Source: Duganella radicis
GTDB lineage: Bacteria > Pseudomonadota > Gammaproteobacteria > Burkholderiales > Burkholderiaceae_D
Reading direction: 5' to 3'
Assembly (NCBI RefSeq): GCF_009720825.1
Contig: NZ_WNKY01000028.1
Coordinates: forward strand, 1-64,000
Length of the DNA: 64,000 nucleotides
The translations under genes were made by a program, and so were the position numbers. Shown piece by piece: positions 8,593 to 19,025 of this stretch. Every line of letters begins with the position of its first letter. Position 1 is the first letter of the stretch. Under the pieces are notes generated by a model. The model worked only from the letters and a program-made list of their open reading frames with translations, did not search any database and was not told the origin of the DNA.

Positions 8593-10029
8593 ATGAAACT
8601 GACTTCTTCCCTCGTATGGCTGCGCCGCGACCTGCGCGTTTTCGACCATGTGGCCCTGCACCAAGCCCTGTTGGCGAGCGAGCGCGTGTATTGTGTTTTT
8701 ATCTACGACACCACCATCCTCGACGCCCTGCCCCGGCGCGACCGCCGGGTCGACTTCATCCACGCCAGCATCGCCGAGGTGGCGGCCGAACTGAAACAGC
8801 TGGGCGGCCACCTGATCGTGCGCCATGGCGATCCGGTACGCGAGATTCCGGCGCTGGCGGCGGAGCTGGGCGTGGACGCGGTGTTCTGCAATCGCGATTA
8901 TGAACCGCAAGCGATCGAACGCGACGCCACGGTGGAGCGCGCGCTGGACGCGGCCGGGCGCAAGTTTCATAGCTACAAGGATCAGGTGATATTCGAGTGC
9001 GGCGAAGTGCTGTCGCAGAACGGCGGCGTGTTCTCGGTGTTTACGCCTTACAAGAACGCCTGGTTGAAGAAGCTGGCGGCCGATCCGTCAGTGCTGGCGC
9101 CGTACAACATCGAACCGCATGCCGCCCGTCTGGCGCCGCCGCCCTCGCCCGCTCCGGCGCTGCCGACGCTGGCCGAGCTGGGCTTCGAGCCCAGCAATCT
9201 GGCCGAGCTGAAAATCCCGACCGGCATGTCGGGCGCGGAGAAGCTGTTCGAAGATTTTCTGCCGCGCATCGCCGATTACAACGTGGCGCGCGATTTCCCG
9301 GCGGTGAAGGGGCCGTCGTATTTGTCGATCCACTTCCGCTTTGGCACGCTGTCGGTGCGCCATCTGGTGCGCACGGTGCTGGACTTGCAGGAGCGCGGCG
9401 CCGGCGGCGAAGGCGCGGCCGTGTGGCTGTCGGAACTGATCTGGCGCGAGTTCTACGCCATGATCCTGTATCACAATCCGCACGTGGTGGGCGGCTCGTT
9501 CAAGCCGGCCTACGACGCTATTCAATGGGAGACCGGGCCGGAAGCCGACGAGCTGTTTGCTGCGTGGTGCGAAGGCCGCACCGGCTATCCGCTGGTGGAT
9601 GCGGCCATGCTACAACTGAACCAGACCGGCTATATGCACAACCGCCTGCGCATGGTGACGGCCTGCTTCCTGATCAAAGACCTGGGCATCGACTGGCGGC
9701 GCGGCGAAGCCTATTTTGCGCTGCACCTGAATGACTTCGATCTGGCTTCCAACAACGGCGGCTGGCAGTGGGCCTCGTCATCGGGCTGCGACGCGCAGCC
9801 TTACTTCCGCATCTTCAACCCGATCACGCAGTCGGAGAAGTTTGACGGAGAAGGAAAATTCATCCGCCGCTACCTGCCGCAGTTGGCGCAACTGAGCGCG
9901 AAGGAAATCCACGCGCCATGGCTGGCGCCGCGCATGCTGGCGCCGGACTATTGGCCACCAGTGGTCATGCACGACGAAGCGCGCAAGCGCACGCTGGAGC
10001 GCTACGAGGTGGTCAAGAAGCCGGCTTGA
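8593..10029 (+). CDS. phrB: deoxyribodipyrimidine photolyase
   Basis: Repairs cyclobutane pyrimidine dimers with blue light. The 478-residue protein has the N-terminal antenna (Rossmann) domain beginning SLVWLRRDLRVFDHVAL. The C-terminal FAD domain contains ELIWREFY, GRTGYPLVDAAM, MHNRLRMVTA and the class I signature SNNGGWQWASSSGCDAQPYFR. The DNA-contacting Trp residues of the signature are present. The 3' end overlaps the convergent chpA gene by 17 bp. No MTHF/8-HDF choice can be made from sequence alone. Confidence 0.95.
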   Translation: MKLTSSLVWLRRDLRVFDHVALHQALLASERVYCVFIYDTTILDALPRRDRRVDFIHASIAEVAAELKQLGGHLIVRHGDPVREIPALAAELGVDAVFCNRDYEPQAIERDATVERALDAAGRKFHSYKDQVIFECGEVLSQNGGVFSVFTPYKNAWLKKLAADPSVLAPYNIEPHAARLAPPPSPAPALPTLAELGFEPSNLAELKIPTGMSGAEKLFEDFLPRIADYNVARDFPAVKGPSYLSIHFRFGTLSVRHLVRTVLDLQERGAGGEGAAVWLSELIWREFYAMILYHNPHVVGGSFKPAYDAIQWETGPEADELFAAWCEGRTGYPLVDAAMLQLNQTGYMHNRLRMVTACFLIKDLGIDWRRGEAYFALHLNDFDLASNNGGWQWASSSGCDAQPYFRIFNPITQSEKFDGEGKFIRRYLPQLAQLSAKEIHAPWLAPRMLAPDYWPPVVMHDEARKRTLERYEVVKKPA

Positions 10030-13000
10030 TCAAACCGCTGATCGCCTCCAGCAGCACGTCCTCCTGGAACGGTTTGCCGAAGTAGGCGTTCACGCCCAGT
10101 TCCAGCGCGACGTTGCGGTGCTTGTCCGCGCTGCGCGAGGTGATCATGATGATGGGGATGTCGCGCGTGCGCTCGTCGCCGCGCACGTTGCGCGTGAGGT
10201 CAAAGCCGTCCATGCGCGGCATCTCGATATCGACCAGCATCAGGTCCGGCCGCGTTTCCTGCAACTGCTCCAGCGCGTCGACACCATCCTTGGCCAGCAG
10301 CACGCGGTAGCCTTCACGCTCGAGCAGACGCTGGGTGACGCGGCGCACGGTCAGCGAATCGTCCACCACCATGATGGCGCGGCCCTGCGCTTGCGGCGCG
10401 TTCGGGCTGTCGGCCGCCGCCTGCGCGTACTGCACTTTCACTTCCGGATGGTGCGCCAGGTGCTGCGCCAGCGCCACCGGGTTCAGGATCAGCACAATGT
10501 CGCCCGTGCCCAGCACCGTGGCGCCGGCAATGCCCACCATGCGCGACAGCTGCGGGCCGATGTTCTTGATCACCACTTCGCGGTTGCCCAGCACTTCATC
10601 CACTTGCAGGGCGAGGCGCTCGTTGCCATTCTTGAGCATCATCACCGGCGAGGAGCGCTGCACCGGCGGCTGCGCGGCGTCGCCCAGCAGTGTGGGCAGG
10701 TACTGCATGCCGTTGGCGCGGGCATCAGCCAGCGCGGCCTCCTTCATTTGCAGCACCTGCTCGACCAGGATGGCCGGCAATGCGTAGGTCTTGCCGCCGG
10801 CGGCCAGCAGCACCACCTGGGTGACGGCCAACGTCAGCGGCAGGCGGATGGTGAAGCGCGTGCCTTTGCCCGGCACAGAATACAGGTCGACGCGGCCGCC
10901 CAGCGCCTGCGCTTCCGACTGCACCACGTCCATGCCGACGCCGCGTCCCGACAGTTCGGTCAGCGCTTCGGCGGTGGAGAAGCCGGGTTCGAAAATCAGG
11001 TCGGCGATTTGGGCATCGGTGACCGCTTCGTCCTGGTCCAGCAGGCCGACGCTGATGGCCTTGGCCTTGATGCGCTCCAGATCGAGGCCGCCGCCGTCGT
11101 CGGTGAAATCGATCACGACTTCGTTGCCCTCCTGTGCCACTTGCACCAGCAGTTCGCCGGTTTCGCTCTTGCCGGCGGCGGTGCGGCGGTCGCGCGATTC
11201 GACGCCGTGGGCGATAGCGTTGCGCAGCAGGTGTTCGAATGGGGCGGACATGCGTTCCAGGACGCTGCGGTCCAGCTCCACGCTGCCGCCGCGGATGTCG
11301 AGGTTGACGCGCTTGTCGACGTCCTTGGCGCTCTGGCGCGCCACGCGGAACAGGCGCTCGGAGATGCTGGCGAAGGGCACCATGCGCACGCGCATCAGGT
11401 CACGTTGCAGGTCGCGCGTGAGGCGGGCTTGCTGCGTCAGGTCGGTGTTGGCGTTGTCGACGCTGCGGGTCAGGCTTTCGTGGAAGCTGGCGACATCGTT
11501 GACGCTTTCCGCCATCATGCGGGTGAGTTCTTGCAGGCGCGTGAAGCGGTCGAATTCGAGCGGGTCGAATTCGCGGTCGCTGGAGATGGCCATGCGCGAG
11601 GCGATTTGCGATTCGGCCTGCATTTCGACTTCGCGCAGCTGGCGGCGCAGGCGGGCCAGGTTGTCGGAGAAGTCGGCCAGTGAGGTGCGCAGGGTGTCGA
11701 CTTCGTTTTCCATGCGCGAGCGGGCGATCGACACTTCGCCGGCCTGGTTGACCAGGCGGTCGAGGATATCGGCGCGCACGCGCACCAGTGGCGATTTGGC
11801 GCTGGCCTGTTCGTCGGCGGCTGCGGGCTGCGGCGCTGGCGCGGCTGGGTGGACGCCGGGGATGTCGTCGATCAGGGTGGCAATGCTGTTGGCCGGGCCG
11901 GCGACGGCGGCTTGCCGGGTGTCCGGGTTTTGCAGTTGTTCGAACAGCAGCAGGGCGTGGTCGTAGTGGGCCAGCAGTTCTTCGAAAGCGTGCGGCGTGG
12001 CGGAGCCGGCGTGCACCATGTTTTCGATGTGGGTTTCGATTTCGTGGCAGTGCTGGCCGAGGCGCATGGCGCCGGCCATGCGCGCGCTGCCTTTCACGGT
12101 GTGCAGGAGGCGCAGCAGGCTTTGGGCGTGCGAGGTGTCGATCGGTGAGTGCTGCCAGGCGCGCAATGCTTCGCCGATTTGCGGCAGCAGGTCCGCGCCT
12201 TCTTCGAGGAAGACGGGGAGCAGGTCAGCGTCCAGCTCATCGTGGAAGATGGCGGGGGCGGCGGCCAGAACCTCGGGTTCGGCAGGAGCGAGCGCGATGA
12301 CCTCCACGGCCGGCGCCAGCACGGGCTCCTCGCCAGCAGGCGGCGCCGGCTCAGCGGCGGGCGGGGCGGCTTCGGCAACGGCGAGCGGCGACGGCTCATC
12401 GGCGGTGGGCGGCGCGGCTTCGGCAACGGAGGGTTGCGATGGCTCTTCGTCGGCGGGCGGCGCGGACGGTGGTTCTGGCGCCAGGGGAGCGGCGATTTTC
12501 AGTGGCGGCTCGGCGAAGGCGTCGTCGAAGGCGGCGTTGAACAGGTCGTCGATACCATCGTCAACGTGCACTTCCGGCTTTTTCTTCGATGGCGGCGCGG
12601 TCGGCGCCTCGGACTCCGGCACGCTGCCGCTGATGGCGTTGTAGGCCTCGCGGAACAGCTGATCCAGCGCCGACTCCTGCGGCGCCGCTGGCGCGTGCAG
12701 CCCATCCATGGTCTCCGCCACCAGATCATCCAGACGCGCCTCGATCTCGTTGGTGGCCGCTGGCGGCGTCGCCATCAGCTCATCACGCAGGCCGTGCAGA
12801 GCGCCGATCAGCTCCGGCTGTGCGGACGGCATCTCGCCCGCCGCAAAGCCTTGCAGCATCTGGCGGATGCGCTGGATGGTGAAGTCCAGCAGGTCGTGCT
12901 GCGCCTGGTCCAGATGTGGTGCCGGCGGCAGCAGGACTTCCAGCGCGCCTTCCAGCGCCAGCGCCAGTTCGCGCAGGGTCTTTACGCCCACCGTGCCGGA

Positions 13001-15769
13001 AGTGCCGGCCAAGGTGTGCGATGCCGCCAGCGCTTCCGGATTCACAGGACGGCGCGGCTCGTGGCGCCATTCACCGAAGTCCTGTTCCAGCTTGCGTACC
13101 AGGTCGTCCGATTCGTGCAGGTAGATGTTGTACAGCGGCAGAGGGATTTCCATGCCGCCGATGTGCTTCACGTTGTCGTCGCGCGGGACGGCGGGTGTGA
13201 TGCTTGGGAATTCGATGACGTTGCCGTGGGTGACCGGCGGCGGAGCCGGTGCGGGCGCGGGCGGCTCGTCGTCAGTTTGGGCTTCCAGAGAAGGCGTTTC
13301 GATCACTTCGCCGCTGTCGGCCGCTTCGGCGGATGGCGGGACATCGGCATCAGCCGGCGAGGTGTCAGCAACGCTCGGCTCAACGTCGGCCGACGCAGGC
13401 GCGGTGGTGGCGGCGGCTGGCTCGGCGTCGGTCGATGCAGGAGCGGTGGCGGCGTTGGAGGTGACGGCGCTTGGCCCGGCCTCGGTTGGCTCGGCCTCGG
13501 TTGGCCCTGCCTCGGTCGGCACGGGCGCGGCGGCAGTTGGCTCGGCGGCGGCTGGCGTGGTGGCGAGGGTCGGCTCGTCGCCTGCTTGCACGCGTGCGGC
13601 GGCGGCGATTAACGCGTCGGCATTGCGCGATGAGACGCCATCAGCGACCAACTCCGCCACCCACGCGCTCATTTCTTGCGAAGCGCCGTTCAGCAAGTCG
13701 AACAACGCGTTGGTGGCCGGACGCGCTTCCGCCAGCCACACGTTCATCACCTTCTCAATCGCGTAGGCAGCATCGGCAAACTGGTTCAGGCCCACCATCC
13801 GCCCACTGCCCTTCAAGGTGTGGAACGACCGGCGCAACATGGTCAGGTTCTCTTCCGTGCGCGGCTGCGGCAAAGTCTCGCCGACAAACACCAGCACTTC
13901 CTGCGCCTCGGAGATGAAGATCTCCAGCAGCTCCGCCTCCACCGCCGCATCGCTGGCGGCGGGCGGCGGCGCTTCGGCCGGCATGGCCACCGGCGCAGGC
14001 GCAGGCACTTGCTCCTCCAGCACCGGCACCGCACCCGACGCCGCAATCTTCTTGAACGGCACCGAACGGAAACTGCCCTGCGCCGCATCAAACGCAAAAC
14101 GCTCGCGCGCACCGGCCGCGTTCTGCGCCAGCATGTCGACGAAGAAGCCCAGCGCACCGACGTTTTGCGCGATATCGTCCAGCGCCTTCGGCTCGTGCGA
14201 CGGATCGCCATCGCCGTGCGCCAGGGCCAGCACCGCCGACTTCACATGCTGCGCGGCGTGCATCGCATCATCCTGATCCAGCACCGCCAGCGCACCTTGC
14301 AACTGATGCAGCACCGGGTCCAGCTCCAGCAAGGACGGACGCCTGGAAGGATCGGCATAGTAATCGTCCAGCACTTTCTCTACCTGACGCAGGCCGGTCT
14401 TCATTTCCATGGCCAGCGCGACGACCGTGTCGTCCTGCTGCATCTGGTGCGCCAAGCCACTTTGCCATTGCGCCGGTTCGGGCGGCACTTCGCCGGAGAC
14501 CAGCGCCAGCAAACGCGCGCCGATGGTGTCCGCATGCGCGGCGAAATCGTCCGGCAGATGGCGGATGTGTTGCAGGCCATGTTCGGCAAACAGCAAGGCG
14601 GTGGCCATCTCCAGCGCCAGCTCCTCGCTACGGCCGGCGGAAACGGCCTTGCGCGCGACGCCGGCCAGTTGACGCAGCAAGGCGCCCAATGCTGGCAGGT
14701 TGAGTTTCTCGCATTCGGCGGCGACATCGTGCAGCGCGGTATCGAAGGCGGCGTCCAGATCGGGATCGATTTCGGCATTGGCCAGACGATCCCAGTGAGC
14801 TTTGGCTTGCACGATGCCGGCTTTGGCGCGCTCCAGCGCTTCGGTGTCGATCTGGCCGTAGCGGCGAGTTTCGTAATCCGCTGGTGCGAGGCCCTCCAGT
14901 GCGTAGGCGGTGCGCACTTGCCGCACAGTCGGCGAGGTGGATTCCGCGCCGGCGGTGGCAACGAAGAATAAAGCGTCGCGCAGCATGGCTTCCGGCTGCG
15001 CGGCAGTGCCCTGGCTCAGACGGCGGATTTGCAGGTTGATGAGGCCAAACAGCTGCTTGACGTACAGGCTGGCGGGCAGCGAACCGTCGGCCACCAGTTC
15101 GGCGAAGGCTTGCATGGACAGCCAGAAGGCGCGGGACTGGCCGTCCTGCTGCGCGTCGGCCACCAGCTTGATGGCGTCCAGCAGCGCGCCCGCATCGCCC
15201 GCGCCCTTCATGTACGGCAGCAGCGCGCGCTCGAAGCGCTGACGATAAGCGGCGTAGTCCGGCGCCTCGGCGGCGACGTCGGCGAGCGGCAGGATGATGG
15301 GCTGCGACAGGTCTGGATAGAACAAATCCGCCGGATGGATGCGCTCCGCGCCCATCATCTCCTGCACCGCGCGATAGTACGGGAACAGCTTGGCCGGCTG
15401 CGACGGCGCGCCTTCCAGCAGCTCTTCCAGATACTCCACCAGCGCCTGATACAGCTGCGCCACCGTCTGCGCATGGTCGGTCGAGCATTTCAGCGTGCCG
15501 GACTTGAAGCGGTCCAGCGCCGCCTCGGCCACCTCGGTCATCTGGCTCACGCCCTCCACGTCCACCATCTGCAACGCCCCATGCGCCTGATGCAAATGCG
15601 ACTTGGCGTGTTGCAGCTGCGTGGCCTGATCTTCCGGCTCGCGTCCGCCCGCCTCGAACAAGGCGGTGCGCGAACGTGCCAGCGACTCGCGGATCTCCAC
15701 CATCACCCACGACAGCGGGCCGGTGTCCAATTGCGGTTGCTGTGAAATCGGAAAATCAGTCTTGGTCAT
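10013..15769 (-). CDS. chpA: ChpA/PilL-type hybrid chemotaxis histidine kinase
   Basis: The CheA-like kinase of the Pil-Chp pathway controlling type IV pilus twitching, 1918 residues. Domains in order: N-terminal Hpt-like helices (possible site in QAHGALQ, His63); an Hpt with HTLKGSGRM (His650); an Ala/Pro/Glu-rich linker; an Hpt with ASHTLAGTSG (His918); a second low-complexity linker; and an Hpt with HTVKGSARM (His1223). The CheA dimerisation and ATPase domain follows (N-box HLLRNAIAHG near 1513, GRGVGMD near 1605). Last are a CheW-like domain and a receiver domain (VVDDSLTVRR; phospho-acceptor Asp1847 in MLVDIEMP). P. aeruginosa ChpA is longer, with about eight transfer domains. It is the last gene of the operon, 18 bp after pilJ. 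Confidence 0.95.
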   Translation of the reverse strand: MTKTDFPISQQPQLDTGPLSWVMVEIRESLARSRTALFEAGGREPEDQATQLQHAKSHLHQAHGALQMVDVEGVSQMTEVAEAALDRFKSGTLKCSTDHAQTVAQLYQALVEYLEELLEGAPSQPAKLFPYYRAVQEMMGAERIHPADLFYPDLSQPIILPLADVAAEAPDYAAYRQRFERALLPYMKGAGDAGALLDAIKLVADAQQDGQSRAFWLSMQAFAELVADGSLPASLYVKQLFGLINLQIRRLSQGTAAQPEAMLRDALFFVATAGAESTSPTVRQVRTAYALEGLAPADYETRRYGQIDTEALERAKAGIVQAKAHWDRLANAEIDPDLDAAFDTALHDVAAECEKLNLPALGALLRQLAGVARKAVSAGRSEELALEMATALLFAEHGLQHIRHLPDDFAAHADTIGARLLALVSGEVPPEPAQWQSGLAHQMQQDDTVVALAMEMKTGLRQVEKVLDDYYADPSRRPSLLELDPVLHQLQGALAVLDQDDAMHAAQHVKSAVLALAHGDGDPSHEPKALDDIAQNVGALGFFVDMLAQNAAGARERFAFDAAQGSFRSVPFKKIAASGAVPVLEEQVPAPAPVAMPAEAPPPAASDAAVEAELLEIFISEAQEVLVFVGETLPQPRTEENLTMLRRSFHTLKGSGRMVGLNQFADAAYAIEKVMNVWLAEARPATNALFDLLNGASQEMSAWVAELVADGVSSRNADALIAAAARVQAGDEPTLATTPAAAEPTAAAPVPTEAGPTEAEPTEAGPSAVTSNAATAPASTDAEPAAATTAPASADVEPSVADTSPADADVPPSAEAADSGEVIETPSLEAQTDDEPPAPAPAPPPVTHGNVIEFPSITPAVPRDDNVKHIGGMEIPLPLYNIYLHESDDLVRKLEQDFGEWRHEPRRPVNPEALAASHTLAGTSGTVGVKTLRELALALEGALEVLLPPAPHLDQAQHDLLDFTIQRIRQMLQGFAAGEMPSAQPELIGALHGLRDELMATPPAATNEIEARLDDLVAETMDGLHAPAAPQESALDQLFREAYNAISGSVPESEAPTAPPSKKKPEVHVDDGIDDLFNAAFDDAFAEPPLKIAAPLAPEPPSAPPADEEPSQPSVAEAAPPTADEPSPLAVAEAAPPAAEPAPPAGEEPVLAPAVEVIALAPAEPEVLAAAPAIFHDELDADLLPVFLEEGADLLPQIGEALRAWQHSPIDTSHAQSLLRLLHTVKGSARMAGAMRLGQHCHEIETHIENMVHAGSATPHAFEELLAHYDHALLLFEQLQNPDTRQAAVAGPANSIATLIDDIPGVHPAAPAPQPAAADEQASAKSPLVRVRADILDRLVNQAGEVSIARSRMENEVDTLRTSLADFSDNLARLRRQLREVEMQAESQIASRMAISSDREFDPLEFDRFTRLQELTRMMAESVNDVASFHESLTRSVDNANTDLTQQARLTRDLQRDLMRVRMVPFASISERLFRVARQSAKDVDKRVNLDIRGGSVELDRSVLERMSAPFEHLLRNAIAHGVESRDRRTAAGKSETGELLVQVAQEGNEVVIDFTDDGGGLDLERIKAKAISVGLLDQDEAVTDAQIADLIFEPGFSTAEALTELSGRGVGMDVVQSEAQALGGRVDLYSVPGKGTRFTIRLPLTLAVTQVVLLAAGGKTYALPAILVEQVLQMKEAALADARANGMQYLPTLLGDAAQPPVQRSSPVMMLKNGNERLALQVDEVLGNREVVIKNIGPQLSRMVGIAGATVLGTGDIVLILNPVALAQHLAHHPEVKVQYAQAAADSPNAPQAQGRAIMVVDDSLTVRRVTQRLLEREGYRVLLAKDGVDALEQLQETRPDLMLVDIEMPRMDGFDLTRNVRGDERTRDIPIIMITSRSADKHRNVALELGVNAYFGKPFQEDVLLEAISGLIKPAS

Positions 15770-15787
15770 GCTTGTCTCGGCCTTTCG

Positions 15788-18103
15788 TTAAGCTATGCGG
15801 AAACGCGCCACGGAGTTCTTCAACTCCTGCGCCAGCACCGACAGCTTGTGAATCGATTGCGCGGTTTGCTGCGTACCGTCCTGCGTCTGCTCGGTCACCG
15901 CCAGAATATGCTGGATGTTCTGCGCCACGCCGGACGCGGAAGTGGCTTGCTGGCCGGTCGCCTGCGCGATCCCGGAAATCAGTTCCGCCAATCGGTTGGA
16001 CACCTGCGAAATATCATGCAGCGCCGCCCCCGCCGCATCCGACAGGCGCGCGCCCTCCACCACGCCTTGGGTAGACTTCTCCATCGCCGCCACCGCGTCG
16101 TGCGTGTCAGTCTGAATCGTGCGCACCAGCGCGCCGATCTGCTTGGCCGCTTCGGCCGAACGTTCCGCCAGCCGCTGCACCTCCTCCGCCACCACCGAGA
16201 AACCGCGTCCCGCCTCGCCGGCCGACGCAGCCTGAATGGCGGCGTTCAGCGCCAGCACGTTGGTCTGCTCCGTAATGTCCGAAATCAGCTCGGTGATCTC
16301 ACCGATCTCCTGCGACGATTCGCCCAGCCGCTTGATGCGCTTGGAGGTATCCTGAATCTGCTCGCGAATCTCGTGCATGCCCTTGATGGCGTTTTCCACC
16401 GCCGTCGAACCCTGCTGCGCCGCCGCCACCGACTGCCGCGCCACATCGGCCGACTCGCTGGCGGAACGCGACACGTCGGTAATCTCGTTGGCCATCTTCA
16501 CCACCGTCGACGAGGCATCCTGAATCTCGCGCGACTGCTGCTGCGACGCCAGCAGCAGGTCGCTGGAAATGCTCTGCGCGTGGGTGGACGCCTTGGTCAC
16601 CTGCTCCGCCGTCACCGTCACCCGGCCCACCAGCCCGCGCAACTCCTCCACCGTGTAATTGACCGAATCGGCAATCGCGCCGGTAATGTCCTCGGACACC
16701 GTGGCCTGCACCGTCAGGTCGCCGTCCGCCACTTCCTGCAACTCGTTCATCAGGCGCAGGATCGCCGCCTGATTCTGGTCGTTCATCGACTTGGCTTCCT
16801 CTTCCTTCTGCTGCGCCTGCTGACGCATGGTGTCCGCTTCCTGGCGGCGGCGTTCCGCGCCGCGCGTGCGGTTGTGCGAATCCATCAGCAGCACCCGGCC
16901 GATGGCGGCCGCCGTCACCAGTGTCAGCATGCCGCCCGCCACCATCAGCCAGAACGTGATGTCGAGCGAGTCCTGATTCTCGCGGTAAGCCTGCTGTAAA
17001 ACGCCCAGGCGCTGGCGCAGCGCCTCGTTGTCGTTGAAGATCAGCTGCTCGGCCGCTTTGGCCGCGCTGAATTTGTCCAGTTTCTCCAGTACCGCCGCCA
17101 CCAGCTTCTGATAGGCCTCGAACGCCGTTTGCAGCTCGGTGAACTTGGCGCGCAGGTCCGGCTCGCGCACCGCCGCCAGACCTTGCTGCGGGCTGCCGTT
17201 GAGGAAGCCGTCGATGGTGTTGCGGAATACCGTGGTGTCGCGTCCCAGCTGGAACGCGGTTTCGGAACTGATGCCGCCGGCGGTGAGGAATTCACCGGCG
17301 CTGCGGCTCATGCGCTGGGTCAGCATGGTCAGCTTGCCCAGCGCCGCGATCTCGCGCGCCGAGGCGCCGCGCTGCACTTTCAGGCCGATGATGTCTTCCG
17401 TACGCACCAGCAGGTCGGGCGAGAGCTCGTTCAGCTTTTGCAGCGTCTTGTCCATGCCGCTCAGGTCCGCCTTCAGCTGCAAGATGGTGCCGGCGGCGAG
17501 GTCGGTGGCGGTCCACTGCTTGCGCGCGGCCGCCACCACCACGGCGATGTCGGAACGCGGCTCGCCGATGGCGCGGCCCTGGTACTGGCCACCGCTGGTC
17601 ATCAGCTTGATGTCGTTATTGAGTTCCTTGCGGCTTTCCTCCAGCTGGCGGAAGCCTTCGGCGCTGCCCTGCACCGCGTTGGGCGCGGCCTTGCCGATGC
17701 GCTGCGAATGCATCAGCGCATCGCTGGCCACCTGGGTTTGCGCCGAGCGGTTGGCGCTGTGGATGTTATTCAGCGCGACAAACACCACGCTCATGCCGAT
17801 GCTGACCGCCAACGCGGTCGACAGCACGCTCAGTTGGCGTTGCGCCGGCAGGTGGCCGATCAGCGGCAGCTTGAAACCGGGGCCGGTATCGACGGGAGCG
17901 ATGGCGCTACGGCGGCGGCCCAGCGCATCGCGCAGGCGCAGCGGCGCCTCGTCTGCATCATCGCTCACCGGCGATGGCGATGGCGCAGCGGCGGGCGTAC
18001 CGCCGGCGGCGGTATGGAGAAACTGCGAATCGCCAAATTCTGAATTGGCTGCTGCATCTTGTGCGGCATTCCGGCTGCCGCGCGAGAAAATCTTAAAAGC
18101 CAT
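15788..18103 (-). CDS. pilJ: type IV pilus methyl-accepting chemotaxis protein
   Basis: The sensory transducer of the Pil-Chp system. The 771-residue protein has a long cytoplasmic N-terminus (1-90) and a membrane segment at about 91-112. A periplasmic PilJ-type ligand domain follows, then a second membrane segment near 381-404, HAMP-like helices and an MCP signalling domain. The hairpin tip contains ITEQTNVLALNAAIQAASAGE and GRGFSVVAEEVQRLAERS. ATG 18103 has a GGAGAGGGT ribosome site. No CheR-type methyltransferase gene (pilK) lies between it and chpA, unlike in P. aeruginosa. Confidence 0.95.
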   Translation of the reverse strand: MAFKIFSRGSRNAAQDAAANSEFGDSQFLHTAAGGTPAAAPSPSPVSDDADEAPLRLRDALGRRRSAIAPVDTGPGFKLPLIGHLPAQRQLSVLSTALAVSIGMSVVFVALNNIHSANRSAQTQVASDALMHSQRIGKAAPNAVQGSAEGFRQLEESRKELNNDIKLMTSGGQYQGRAIGEPRSDIAVVVAAARKQWTATDLAAGTILQLKADLSGMDKTLQKLNELSPDLLVRTEDIIGLKVQRGASAREIAALGKLTMLTQRMSRSAGEFLTAGGISSETAFQLGRDTTVFRNTIDGFLNGSPQQGLAAVREPDLRAKFTELQTAFEAYQKLVAAVLEKLDKFSAAKAAEQLIFNDNEALRQRLGVLQQAYRENQDSLDITFWLMVAGGMLTLVTAAAIGRVLLMDSHNRTRGAERRRQEADTMRQQAQQKEEEAKSMNDQNQAAILRLMNELQEVADGDLTVQATVSEDITGAIADSVNYTVEELRGLVGRVTVTAEQVTKASTHAQSISSDLLLASQQQSREIQDASSTVVKMANEITDVSRSASESADVARQSVAAAQQGSTAVENAIKGMHEIREQIQDTSKRIKRLGESSQEIGEITELISDITEQTNVLALNAAIQAASAGEAGRGFSVVAEEVQRLAERSAEAAKQIGALVRTIQTDTHDAVAAMEKSTQGVVEGARLSDAAGAALHDISQVSNRLAELISGIAQATGQQATSASGVAQNIQHILAVTEQTQDGTQQTAQSIHKLSVLAQELKNSVARFRIA

Positions 18104-18128
18104 ACACCCTCTCCGGATTAAGTGTTTG

Positions 18129-18641
18129 CTATACCAGTCCTACCTGTACAAATCGTGGTTCCCGCACCAGCTGCGCCAGATCGATGCGCAGCCACGATTG
18201 TCCTTCGCTATCGCGGAATTCGTCGCCCGCCACAGCTTCCATGTCGGCCAGCTTGCGCAAGCCCAGCACGCGCTCGACCAGCAGCGCGCAATTAAAACCC
18301 AGTCCGGGCGCAAAACTGATCAGGCGCCGCTCGGCCGGCGACGCGCCGCCACCGCCGTACCGGCGATAGCGCGCCAAGTCGATCACGCCGGTCAGGTTGC
18401 CGCGGATGTTGGTCAGGCCCAGATACCAGTCCTGCGTCAGCGGCACCGGCGTGGCGGCTTGCAGCGGCACGATCTCGCTGATCTGGGTCAGGTCCAGCAG
18501 GCACAGACGGCCGCCGATCGACACGCCCAGTTCACGCCCGCTGTCAGTGGCGCCGGTCTTGGCGGCCTGCATGCGCTCCAGCAGTTGCACCTGATACTGG
18601 CGCAGACGGCTGCGGCGTTCGGTGGGCGCAGGGCCGCTCAT
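18129..18641 (-). CDS. pilI: CheW-like adaptor PilI
   Basis: Couples PilJ to the ChpA kinase. The 170-residue CheW-fold protein includes GVSIGGRLCLLDLTQISEIVP, the WYLGLTNIRGNLTGVIDL core characteristic of CheW domains, and a C-terminal SWLRIDLAQLVREPRF. It overlaps the pilH stop codon by one base (TGATG) and precedes pilJ by 25 bp, consistent with translational coupling in the operon. Confidence 0.93.
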   Translation of the reverse strand: MSGPAPTERRSRLRQYQVQLLERMQAAKTGATDSGRELGVSIGGRLCLLDLTQISEIVPLQAATPVPLTQDWYLGLTNIRGNLTGVIDLARYRRYGGGGASPAERRLISFAPGLGFNCALLVERVLGLRKLADMEAVAGDEFRDSEGQSWLRIDLAQLVREPRFVQVGLV

Positions 18642-19006
18642 CAGCCGAGGGCCGCAATCTTGGCCAGCAGTTCGGCCGGATCGACCGGCTTGACCAGATA
18701 GTCCTTGGCGCCCTGGCGCAGCGCCCAGATACGGTCGGTCTCCTGGCTTTTGCTGGAGCAGATGATGATCGGCACATCCTTCAGCTCCGGATCGCGCGCG
18801 ATCGAGCGCGTGACCTGAAAGCCGTTCGCGCCGGGCATCACCACATCCATCAGGATCAGTTCCGGCTTTTCTTCCTTGAGCTTGAGCAGCGCTTCCTCGC
18901 CGTTGACGGCCACCGACACGGTGTAGCCGCTGCGGGTCAGGATATCGCTCAAAAAGTAGCGCTCCGTGGCCGAATCGTCGACGATGAGAATTCTCTGTAT
19001 GGCCAT
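18641..19006 (-). CDS. pilH: response regulator PilH (CheY-like)
   Basis: A 121-residue stand-alone receiver domain. It has the acidic pair in LIVDDSATERYF, the phospho-acceptor Asp in LILMDVVMPGANGF, the conserved Ser in IIICSSKS and Lys in YLVKPVDP. There is no output domain. In P. aeruginosa, PilG and PilH receive phosphate from ChpA and steer the extension and retraction motors or cAMP production. The assignment as PilH rather than PilG rests on its second position in the operon and sequence character. Confidence 0.92.
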   Translation of the reverse strand: MAIQRILIVDDSATERYFLSDILTRSGYTVSVAVNGEEALLKLKEEKPELILMDVVMPGANGFQVTRSIARDPELKDVPIIICSSKSQETDRIWALRQGAKDYLVKPVDPAELLAKIAALG

Positions 19007-19025
19007 ATTTCCCCCTGCGGCTCGC